Source: Verrucomicrobiaceae bacterium (GTDB taxonomy: Bacteria; Verrucomicrobiota; Verrucomicrobiia; Verrucomicrobiales; Verrucomicrobiaceae). From it: 45,537 nt of DNA. Positions 21,982 through 29,921 of this stretch are shown here, piece after piece (within the stretch, counting starts at the first letter, position 1; every line of letters begins with the position of its first letter). The position numbers and the translations under genes were made by a program. Under the pieces are notes generated by a model that was given only the letters and a program-made list of their open reading frames with translations, was not told the origin of the DNA and did no database searches. The DNA lies in contig JARXAL010000224.1 in the NCBI GenBank assembly GCA_029865835.1, positions 1-45,537 on the forward strand, in the 5' to 3' direction.

Positions 21982-23439
21982 ATGGGAAAGCGCCTCATTC
22001 TTCTCCTTTGCCTCGGTTCCGCGATCATCGCCGGCACCGTCAAAGGGCTGAACGAAAGTCACGCCACCACTTGGAAAGCTCTCTGGACCCGATTGACTTT
22101 GGGCAGCGAAGATACCAAAAAAATCAACCTCTTCCGAGTCGGTCTGCTCGACTTTGCCAACTACACCCGAATCTCTAACTCCCAACCCCTCCTGCAAACG
22201 GACCAGGAACTCGAATCCTGGCTGCAGCGCGCCGTCGACGACGGACTCCCACTCGACAACCTCGACGCAGTCGTCAGTCAGATTCAGGAATCGTCACCCC
22301 GCTACCTCAAAATCTCCGTCAGCGCAGCTTCAGGCCCCACCTTGGACTTCGTTAAAGACAGCCTGACCGATTCCCTAAACAAAATCGCACCCGAAATGAC
22401 CCACTTGGCCAGTGTTCGCCGCTCCACCACGGGCGGCATGGCCCACCAAGTCCTCCTCGTCACCGGCCGTCGCCTGCGCGAATTCTCACCCAACCTCCTG
22501 CATCAAACCTCTGACGACGCCTTCTACAACGTCTGCCCTCTCTGCAAATCCAGCCACATCAGCCGCGCCATGCGCCACCAGGAGAGTTCCAGCCACGAGT
22601 GCCCGTCCTGCCATCGAACCTACGCCGTCATCGCCGCCGATACCTCTGGCCACTTCCACTACGTCAATCACTACCTCACAGGCTACCAGCCACCATCCAT
22701 TTATCCCAAAGGCCAGTCCCGTGTTGAGCAGTTATTCACCATTTGGTCCGCCGTTCATCAAAGTTGCGCCTACACTCGAGATCCCGGCGTGAAAAAAGAA
22801 AAAACGGACCGCTGGCAAACCGCGCTTCAAACTCAAACCCGCGGCATGGGCGATTGCGAAGATTCCGCTATCCTCCTCGCCGATTGGTTGGCCGCCCGGG
22901 GCTACGATGTTCGCGTCGCCCTCGGAAAATACGGCGACATCGGCGGACATGCCTGGTGCGTCGTTCGACTTGAAGGAATCGAGTACCTCCTCGAATCCAC
23001 CTCCGAAGGTCGCCCCGATTTCGACCAACCGCCTCTCGTGTCCCGCATCGGCAGTCGCTACGTCCCCGAAGTGCTCTTCGACCGCTGGCATCTCTACACC
23101 CGCAAAACCAATCATCAGAACTGGAATGGCGACTATTGGTCGCCGGAACAATGGACCAAAATCACCCCGCCTGGCACAGACGTCCCCGAAATCTCATCCA
23201 AAATCAAAACCGCATCCCCCACTGACCCATCCACCACCTGGGCTCCGCCAACCCCTCACAGCGTCCAAAAAGACTTCTTCAACTCCTCCGACATCGCCTA
23301 CACCAGCCGTACCGATCCCCAGGCAGCCCCCTTCCTGCACCTCGAGCAAACCGCAGACCAGCCCGTCGCCTGGCAATACCCCGCCGCCATTCCAGGGTCG
23401 CCAGGCACCGTTGAAACCAAGAAAAAACCAAAAGATTGA
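21982..23439 (+). CDS. Transglutaminase-like cysteine protease-fold protein with internal zinc ribbon
   Basis: N-terminal hydrophobic segment; CPLC...CPSC zinc ribbon; Cys-His-acid motifs GDCEDSAILLADWLAARGYDVRVALGK, GGHAWCVVRLEG, EYLLESTSE. Confidence 0.75.
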   Translation: MGKRLILLLCLGSAIIAGTVKGLNESHATTWKALWTRLTLGSEDTKKINLFRVGLLDFANYTRISNSQPLLQTDQELESWLQRAVDDGLPLDNLDAVVSQIQESSPRYLKISVSAASGPTLDFVKDSLTDSLNKIAPEMTHLASVRRSTTGGMAHQVLLVTGRRLREFSPNLLHQTSDDAFYNVCPLCKSSHISRAMRHQESSSHECPSCHRTYAVIAADTSGHFHYVNHYLTGYQPPSIYPKGQSRVEQLFTIWSAVHQSCAYTRDPGVKKEKTDRWQTALQTQTRGMGDCEDSAILLADWLAARGYDVRVALGKYGDIGGHAWCVVRLEGIEYLLESTSEGRPDFDQPPLVSRIGSRYVPEVLFDRWHLYTRKTNHQNWNGDYWSPEQWTKITPPGTDVPEISSKIKTASPTDPSTTWAPPTPHSVQKDFFNSSDIAYTSRTDPQAAPFLHLEQTADQPVAWQYPAAIPGSPGTVETKKKPKD

Positions 23440-23453
23440 CTCCATGCTAAAGT

Positions 23454-23482
23454 TTGACATAACGGCCTGAAAGCCGCTAAAT
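23454..23482 (+). promoter_or_regulatory. Sigma70-like promoter upstream of the chorismatase
   Basis: Consensus TTGACA (23454-23459), 17-nt spacer, weaker -10 CTAAAT (23477-23482); ATG at 23497. Confidence 0.4.
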
Positions 23483-23496
23483 CAGACTCTAGCTCA

Positions 23497-24462
23497 ATGA
23501 CAATCTCTCAAGGTCACGCCGCCCTCCAAGTCACGTTCAATGCCGAGCATGTCGAATTGAACGCGACGCCCGAAGCAGCCAACCTCCAGCTCCCCCTGCC
23601 CCTCCTTGCAGGTCCCAATACGGAGTCAATTGGAAGTGCCGCAACCAAAATTTGGTGGGATCAGGACTTCCTCTTGACCGAAAGTGAAACCCTCCTCATC
23701 GGAGCCATCGTCATCGACGCCCAAAACAGGCTCGAAGCCCCAGTTGAACGCGCTTATCAAGCTCTCCTGCGCCTCACCCAGAGCTGGCATCTCTATCGCA
23801 TTTGGAACTACATCCCCAATATCAACGAAATCCGCGACGGCCTCGAGTGCTACCAACAATTCAATATCGGCAGATGGACCGCCTTTGAATCCTGTTATGG
23901 ACGCCATCTTCGCTCCTACATGCCCGCAGCTTCTGCCGTCGGACTGGGTGGAGACAAAGCCGTCGTTGTCTTTAAAGCAGGCCGTTCCCGCCCCGAATAC
24001 CTTGAGAATCCCTCGCAGATTCCCGCCTACCACTATCCGGCCGAGTACGGCCCCAGACCTCCCTGCTTCGCCCGCGGCGTCGTCGCCACTTGTCCCGAAG
24101 TCCGCCGCGCCATCCTCTCCGGCACCGCCAGCATCGAAGGCCATCGCAGCATCGGCCAAGGCGATTGGGCGCGCCAGTTCCAGACCACCCAACAGAACAT
24201 CGAAATCATGCTCAATCGCATGCAGGTCTCTGCCGCTTGGATTCCCGATCTATGGCCTACCCATGGGATTCACAGCGCTCATTTCAAGTGCTACCTCCGT
24301 CACCCTGAAGCGCTCCCTCTAGTTCGAAAAGCCGTCCGCGATTCCTGTGGGCAAGACCATCACTTTAGCTATGTTCTTGCCGACATTTGCCGCAGCGATT
24401 TGGATCTCGAAATCGAAGGTCGAATCCTGACTGAACTACAACCCGAGTGCCATGAATTCTAA
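23497..24462 (+). CDS. FkbO/Hyg5/XanB2-like chorismatase
   Basis: Family motifs WNYIPNINE...GLECYQQFNIGR, MPAASAVGLGG, ENPSQIPAYHYPAEYGPRPPCFARG, LSGTASIEGHRSIGQGD, ADICRSDLDLEIEG (conserved Glu). Confidence 0.8.
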   Translation: MTISQGHAALQVTFNAEHVELNATPEAANLQLPLPLLAGPNTESIGSAATKIWWDQDFLLTESETLLIGAIVIDAQNRLEAPVERAYQALLRLTQSWHLYRIWNYIPNINEIRDGLECYQQFNIGRWTAFESCYGRHLRSYMPAASAVGLGGDKAVVVFKAGRSRPEYLENPSQIPAYHYPAEYGPRPPCFARGVVATCPEVRRAILSGTASIEGHRSIGQGDWARQFQTTQQNIEIMLNRMQVSAAWIPDLWPTHGIHSAHFKCYLRHPEALPLVRKAVRDSCGQDHHFSYVLADICRSDLDLEIEGRILTELQPECHEF

Positions 24463-25252
24463 TCTCATCAATCACCTCGCCTCTGCGAGATGTTGGGTGC
24501 AGTTCCTGGCCTTGGCTGCCTGCATGGCCATCCCCGTTTTGGGACAAACCGAAGGACCGTCAAAACCTCCCAGAAAACCCGCCAAAAACCTTCCTGCCGA
24601 TTCCGACAAAACCAACCCATCTCCCCCACCCGAGGAAATCGAACTGGCACGCCTGGATCACCACCACCAACTTCTCGAAGCCTCGCTAGGCCCGCTCAAA
24701 ACCGCCCTCTCAAAACTGGACGAACTCGCCCTCACCAATGCCCGCGCCCGCGAATACGAAGCCGCCATCGCCGCCCGCATCGAACGCGAGCACATCGCAA
24801 CTGACTTGGATCGCATCGCCAAAGAGTTGCTGATTCTCGAAACCCGCAAACAGTTCCTCCAAACGTCCCTCCTTCCCGATCATATCCTGCTTCCTCTGGA
24901 CAACGCCAAACTTGAAAGCGTTCGCTACGATGAAGAAAAAAAGTGGCTTACCCATTGGGATCGACCCGGTGCGTACGCCGAATGGACGCTGCCGAGCGTC
25001 CCTCCAGGTGGCTACGAAGTCCTCCTCACCTATCAATGCAGTCCGCTCGAGGGTGGCACCATCGTGATCAATGAAAAAACATTCAGCCTCTCCGGCGAAA
25101 TGGACACCACCCTGCGTGGCCCGGAAGTCAAAAATCTCGGCACTCTCAAAATCACCGACAGCAACAGCCCCCTCCGATTAACAGCTCGGACAATCGTCAA
25201 AAGCAACTTGATGAACCTCCTCAGCATCGAACTCATCCCTGCGAACCGCTGA
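24452..25252 (+). CDS. Secreted coiled-coil plus beta-sandwich protein (paralog 1 of 3)
   Basis: Signal peptide ending ...AIPVLGQ; Leu/Ala/Glu-rich coiled coil; C-terminal PGAYAEWTLPSVPPGGYEVLLTY. Overlaps the chorismatase stop by 11 nt. Confidence 0.7.
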   Translation: MNSNLINHLASARCWVQFLALAACMAIPVLGQTEGPSKPPRKPAKNLPADSDKTNPSPPPEEIELARLDHHHQLLEASLGPLKTALSKLDELALTNARAREYEAAIAARIEREHIATDLDRIAKELLILETRKQFLQTSLLPDHILLPLDNAKLESVRYDEEKKWLTHWDRPGAYAEWTLPSVPPGGYEVLLTYQCSPLEGGTIVINEKTFSLSGEMDTTLRGPEVKNLGTLKITDSNSPLRLTARTIVKSNLMNLLSIELIPANR

Positions 25253-25268
25253 TCTCCTGCCTCGTCTG

Positions 25269-26822
25269 ATGCCCTCTCTGTTCCGCATTCCAAAACGCAC
25301 TTCGACACTTCTTCTGTCGCTCGCGCTCATTTCCCTGGAGGCATCTTCTCTTCACGCTCAAACCCCTCCAACCTCTGCCGACGAACTCCAGGCCCTCGCC
25401 AACCTGAAGACCCTCTTCGCCACCGAAATCAACTCCCAGTCCCAAAAATTGACCGACCAATACGAACGCGCACTGGCTCGAATCGAGTCCGAAGTCGCTG
25501 ATGCGGGTGACTACGAACAAGCTCTGCAAATCAAAAAACGGCGTGACCAACTCCAGCAAATCCTGGCCTCCAATAGCTCCTCCACCAACCCCGCCCTCCC
25601 TCTGACTCCCCTCGCAGCCAAGGGCACCGGCATCACCGCTTCCTCCGACGGCAGCTTAACCGGTTGGCGAACAGCCAGCCACTACGCCGAGTGGACCCTG
25701 ACCAAACTCGCTCCAGGGGACTACTTCTTGGAACTCGATGCTCTCATGACGGCAATTCCCACAAGTATTAACGACCCCTCAGAGGAACCAGCCGAAACAG
25801 CCTTGTTCGAAATCCACGAAGTCTCTTTGCTCGCTGGAGCTGCCGACAACCGGCGCAGTTTCGAGTTGAGTTTAACGAAAGGAAGCCCCCTCGAATTCAA
25901 GCCCCAACGCATCGGTCCCATGCGCTTTGCCCGCTCACCCATTACCCTCCGCCTCGCGGCTTCGAAATCCTACGCCTCCAATCAAGTACAGTTCAAAAAC
26001 ATCCGCTTGGTCCCGGCTCCGACCTCAGTTCCACAAACCGCAACTAACACCGTCATCCCTCCCTCCAGCAATGTCGACTCGGTCAGGTCAGCACTCGCTT
26101 CCGCTTTGGAACTCGCCTACAAACCAATCAATGATCAGTACGCCAGCCAGTTGCAGGAACTTGAGCAACGATTCCCCGATTGGCAGTCCCTCTTGGACAA
26201 CGAACAACGCGGCATCGAAAGGCGCCGATCACCCACCTCCAAATCCAAAGACACCAACGCGCTTCACCTCCCGAAACCCCTGGCTAGCCTCGGAGGCATC
26301 TCCGGATTTCAAGACCTCGAAAACGTCACCTTTGTAAACCATCCGGAAAACACAGGCGACCGATTCCGAGTCAGCCAGGATGGCAAAGAGTTCTTCATTC
26401 ATTTGCTCTGGCTCAAGTGTGCTTCGCCCTCCTCCGATCCCGAATCTTCAACCGCAAACAACCCCTTCAATCAGCACTTCGGTCTCACCAATGAAGACGC
26501 CGCCCTCTTTGGTCGCGCCGCACTTCAATTCACCTCAGGCTACCTCTCTGGACGAACCTTCCGTCTTTTGGCCCGCAATACCCCCGACTCCGACGGCACC
26601 CTTCCTGCCTTGCTTTTCCTCCCCGATATCGGCCTCTTCCACAATCTGCTGATCGACCAGGGTCTCGCCGCGTTTGTGGGCAAAATGGGAAGTGGCGGCA
26701 CGCTGGAACGCGCCCTTCAACACTCCATTTCAGATCGGGAAAACGAGGCGCGTTCCCGCAATCCTCGCCCAGGCGCATGGGCTCTCAGTCCAACTCAACC
26801 CGCGGAATCCACTCAGCCATGA
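25269..26822 (+). CDS. Secreted coiled-coil/beta-sandwich protein with C-terminal SNase-like domain (paralog 2 of 3)
   Basis: Signal peptide ...SLHAQ; coiled coil (YERALARIESEVADAGDYEQALQIKKRRDQLQ); HYAEWTLTKLAPGDYFLELDAL; C-terminal GDRFRVSQDGKEFFIHLLWLKC...ALQFTSGYLSGRTFRLLARNTPDSDGTLPALLFLPDIGLFHNLLIDQGLAAF. Confidence 0.7.
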   Translation: MPSLFRIPKRTSTLLLSLALISLEASSLHAQTPPTSADELQALANLKTLFATEINSQSQKLTDQYERALARIESEVADAGDYEQALQIKKRRDQLQQILASNSSSTNPALPLTPLAAKGTGITASSDGSLTGWRTASHYAEWTLTKLAPGDYFLELDALMTAIPTSINDPSEEPAETALFEIHEVSLLAGAADNRRSFELSLTKGSPLEFKPQRIGPMRFARSPITLRLAASKSYASNQVQFKNIRLVPAPTSVPQTATNTVIPPSSNVDSVRSALASALELAYKPINDQYASQLQELEQRFPDWQSLLDNEQRGIERRRSPTSKSKDTNALHLPKPLASLGGISGFQDLENVTFVNHPENTGDRFRVSQDGKEFFIHLLWLKCASPSSDPESSTANNPFNQHFGLTNEDAALFGRAALQFTSGYLSGRTFRLLARNTPDSDGTLPALLFLPDIGLFHNLLIDQGLAAFVGKMGSGGTLERALQHSISDRENEARSRNPRPGAWALSPTQPAESTQP

Positions 26823-27586
26823 TGACTGCCCGATCATACCTCTTCGGGCTTGTTTCTTTGGGTCTTTGGGCTCTTCCACTTCACGCTCAAACCCCATCAC
26901 CCGCTATCCCTTCCGCTCCCACCACCGGTTGGCAACAACTCGAGTCGACCTATCAAAACGAGCTGAAAAAAATTCACCTCCCGCTGCTCAGTTCCTACAT
27001 AAACGAACTCACCCGCCTCGCTGCCGCCTCCCGCAGCGCCGAAACCACCGTCGCCATCAATCGAGAACTGCAGGAAATGCAAAAAGTCATCGCATCGGGT
27101 GGCGTGGTTGACCTGTCGCCCCCCAATACAAAAGAAGCACCTCCTGATCCCGCTCTCAAGCCAGCCCTAACGAAGGCGAAACCCGAACGCCTACTGGAAC
27201 TCCGCCCCGCATCAGCTCAAGAAATCTCCCCCTCTCCTCCCAACCCGATTCCCTCCATCGTTCCCATCCAGAAAATCACCTGGACAATCGATGCCCTGCC
27301 AAAAGGCAGATTCGAAGTAATCTGCCAGGGCGCCATCAGCTCGCTCGATGCTCCGGTCTCCCTCGTGATTCAAGTGGGCGATCAGTTGCTCAAACTTCCG
27401 CTCGAAAAACGCCACATCGCCACCGACCCGGAAAGCCTGCGCCTCATCCAAGTCGGCGTCTTCCAACTCGAAAACGACGTGACCCGACTCCCCTTGCTGG
27501 TTTCACTAGAAACCACCGCATCACCCCCACCTTCCTTCCTCCTCCGCCAAATCCTTTTCGCCCGTTCCAAGCCCACTCCACCCTAG
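26819..27586 (+). CDS. Secreted coiled-coil plus beta-sandwich protein (paralog 3 of 3)
   Basis: Start MMTARSYLFGLVSLGLWALPLHAQ (signal peptide); coiled coil (LESTYQNELKKIHLPLLSSYINELTRLAAASR...); C-terminal ITWTIDALPKGRFEVICQG. Overlaps the preceding stop by 4 nt. Confidence 0.65.
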   Translation: MMTARSYLFGLVSLGLWALPLHAQTPSPAIPSAPTTGWQQLESTYQNELKKIHLPLLSSYINELTRLAAASRSAETTVAINRELQEMQKVIASGGVVDLSPPNTKEAPPDPALKPALTKAKPERLLELRPASAQEISPSPPNPIPSIVPIQKITWTIDALPKGRFEVICQGAISSLDAPVSLVIQVGDQLLKLPLEKRHIATDPESLRLIQVGVFQLENDVTRLPLLVSLETTASPPPSFLLRQILFARSKPTPP

Positions 27587-27752
27587 ACCGGTTCTCGAAA
27601 AGATTGTCATTTTGATCTGGCGAGCGCAGCGGCCTCAGTGGCAAGGAAGTCGCGCAGCCCGCTATTAAACCAATAGCGGGCAAGCGGCTGACGCAGCCAA
27701 TGTGGCTGCTCCGCCGCTGGGCAAGGTGACAAGCATTTCGAGAGTCGGTCTA
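27584..27752. repeat. 169-bp imperfect palindromic element (MITE/REP-like)
   Basis: Terminal inverted repeats 27584-27609 and 27727-27752 match at 22/26 positions; perfect 10-bp central palindrome GCCCGCTATT-AAACC-AATAGCGGGC (27657-27681); intermediate arms 27624-27642 / 27696-27714 match at 15/19. Confidence 0.8.
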
Positions 27753-27756
27753 ACCA

Positions 27757-28587
27757 TCACTCCGCCCAATCCCGGGTCACCCGCTCAATTCGACGCGCTC
27801 TTCCCGTCAAACGTTCCACTTCAACGAACACCGCATTGACTCGGACCATCCCCCGACCCATGCCAAAACGCGTCGGCATCGCATTCAAAAAACGTCCCAC
27901 CACCGGCTCAATCTGACTCCCAATCACCGAGTCATACGGCCCGCACATGCCCGCATCCGTTAAGTAGGCCGTCCCCCCGGGCAACACACGCTCATCCGCT
28001 GTCGGCACATGCGTATGCGTCCCCACCACTGCCGACACCTTGCCGTCCAAATGCCAACCCAACGCCACCTTCTCGCTCGTCGCCTCAGCGTGAAAATCCA
28101 CAAAGATGACCGGCGTCTCTTCCCTCAACCTCTCCGCACAGGCCGCCACCAGGGTGAATGGATTGTCCACCTGCGGCCCCATAAACACCCGACCCAGCGC
28201 ATTGATCACCGCCACTTTCCCCTTCTTCGTCTCCAACACCACCGAACCCGATCCCGGCACTCCTTCTGGATAATTCAACGGCCTCAACATCCTCGGTTCA
28301 TCCGCCAAATACGGCACGATCTCCTTCTGATCCCAAATGTGATCCCCACTCGTCACCACCGCCGCCCCAGCCCGCATCAGCCCAATCGCTATCTTCGGCG
28401 TGATCCCGCGACCCGCTGCCGAATTCTCCCCATTCACGATCACAAAATCCACGTCCAGTTCCTCCTTCAACTTGGGAATCCAATCCGACACCGCCTTCCT
28501 CCCCCCCTCGCCAAACACATCCCCAAAAAATAACAGCCTCAAACAGTCATCTTCTTCAGCAGCCTCAGGAACAGGGACGGAATTCAT
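27757..28587 (-). CDS. ymdB: YmdB-family metallophosphoesterase
   Basis: LFFGDVFGEGGRKAV, VNGENSAAGRGITPK, TSGDHIWDQKEI, VDFHAEATSEK, VVGTHTHVPTADERVLPGGTAYLTDAGMCGP. Confidence 0.93.
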   Translation of the reverse strand: MNSVPVPEAAEEDDCLRLLFFGDVFGEGGRKAVSDWIPKLKEELDVDFVIVNGENSAAGRGITPKIAIGLMRAGAAVVTSGDHIWDQKEIVPYLADEPRMLRPLNYPEGVPGSGSVVLETKKGKVAVINALGRVFMGPQVDNPFTLVAACAERLREETPVIFVDFHAEATSEKVALGWHLDGKVSAVVGTHTHVPTADERVLPGGTAYLTDAGMCGPYDSVIGSQIEPVVGRFLNAMPTRFGMGRGMVRVNAVFVEVERLTGRARRIERVTRDWAE

Positions 28588-28640
28588 TCGACCCCTACTT
28601 AGTAGATGATGAACCAGTTGATCAAGTCTAGGATGTCAGA

Positions 28641-29906
28641 ATGATCATGCGCTTCTTGCAGCTTGCCGCCCTCTGCCTTCTGGCTCTGGCGCCGAGCCTC
28701 CGCGCCCAAACCACACCCCTAGGCTCCCCACCAGACTGGAATTCCCTGACCACCTACGCCCGCGCCCTCAGCGACGCTGACTTCACTGCCGCCCTGAAGT
28801 CCATCTACCTCGAACCCACCCACTATCCCACCCCCTGGATCATCGGACCCGATGGCGTCAAAATTCAAACCGGCGACCCGGTAAACCCCACCGTCACCAT
28901 CCCTTTCGCCAGCCGAATCCAGGCCAAAACCAGCCCACCTCGCTTCTGGAGCCGCGCCTCCGAACTCCCCCCGCTTGCTGACCGCCCACCTTTGAGCGAC
29001 ATCCACATCGCCATCGACCCAGGCCACATCGGTGGCAGCTATGGCGTCATGGAGGAACGTCACCTCAGCTTCAAACCCGGCGAAGCCATTCAAGAAGGCG
29101 ACCTCTCCCTCCTCACCGCCCGAATCCTCGCCGCCCGCCTCAAAACCCTCGGCGCTTACGTCACCCTCGTTCGCGACCAACCCAGCCCCGTCACCAAAAC
29201 CAAACCTTCCGACCATCGCCTCACCGCCATCGAAACCCTCAAACAGTCCGGCTTCCCCAACCCGACCGACAGCTACCAGGGCATGCAGGGCGAAGCCAAA
29301 CTCCTCACCATCCAGTGGCAAAGCGAAAAATTCTTCTATCGTGTCGCTGAAATCCACGCCCGCGCAGACCGGGTCAATCAGGAAATCAAACCTGATCTTG
29401 TCCTCTGCCTCCACTTCAACGCCGAATCTTGGGGAGACGCCACCGCCCCCCAATACTCCCCCGTCAATCACGCTCATCTCCTCGTCAACGGCTGTTACTC
29501 CCCCTCCGAACTCGCCAATCACGACACCCGCTTCGAAATGTTCACCCGCCTCTTCTCACGCATCCACGAAGAGGAAATCCCTCTGGCCAAAGCCCTCGCC
29601 ACCAGCCTCGCTGCCAGCACCGGACTCCCCCCCTACACCTACACCACTCCCAATGCCCTCCCCATTCCCGACAGCCCCTACCTCTTCGCCCGCAACCTCC
29701 TCGCCAATCGCCTCTACCGCTGCCCCGTCATCTTCTTCGAACCCTACGTCATGAACCACAAACAAACCTACCAGCGCCTCCTCCTCGGTCACTGGATCGG
29801 CCGCACCCTCATCGACGACTCCCTCCAATCCAGTCCCATCGAGGACTACGTCCAAGGCATCGTCAACGGCCTCCTCACCTACTACAAGGCCAACCGCCCC
29901 GCCTAA
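28641..29906 (+). CDS. Secreted N-acetylmuramoyl-L-alanine amidase (Amidase_3)
   Basis: Signal peptide; IHIAIDPGHIGGSYGVMEERH, LKTLGAYVTLVRD, LVLCLHFNAESWG. Confidence 0.88.
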   Translation: MIMRFLQLAALCLLALAPSLRAQTTPLGSPPDWNSLTTYARALSDADFTAALKSIYLEPTHYPTPWIIGPDGVKIQTGDPVNPTVTIPFASRIQAKTSPPRFWSRASELPPLADRPPLSDIHIAIDPGHIGGSYGVMEERHLSFKPGEAIQEGDLSLLTARILAARLKTLGAYVTLVRDQPSPVTKTKPSDHRLTAIETLKQSGFPNPTDSYQGMQGEAKLLTIQWQSEKFFYRVAEIHARADRVNQEIKPDLVLCLHFNAESWGDATAPQYSPVNHAHLLVNGCYSPSELANHDTRFEMFTRLFSRIHEEEIPLAKALATSLAASTGLPPYTYTTPNALPIPDSPYLFARNLLANRLYRCPVIFFEPYVMNHKQTYQRLLLGHWIGRTLIDDSLQSSPIEDYVQGIVNGLLTYYKANRPA

Positions 29907-29921
29907 AAACCCCTCACGATC

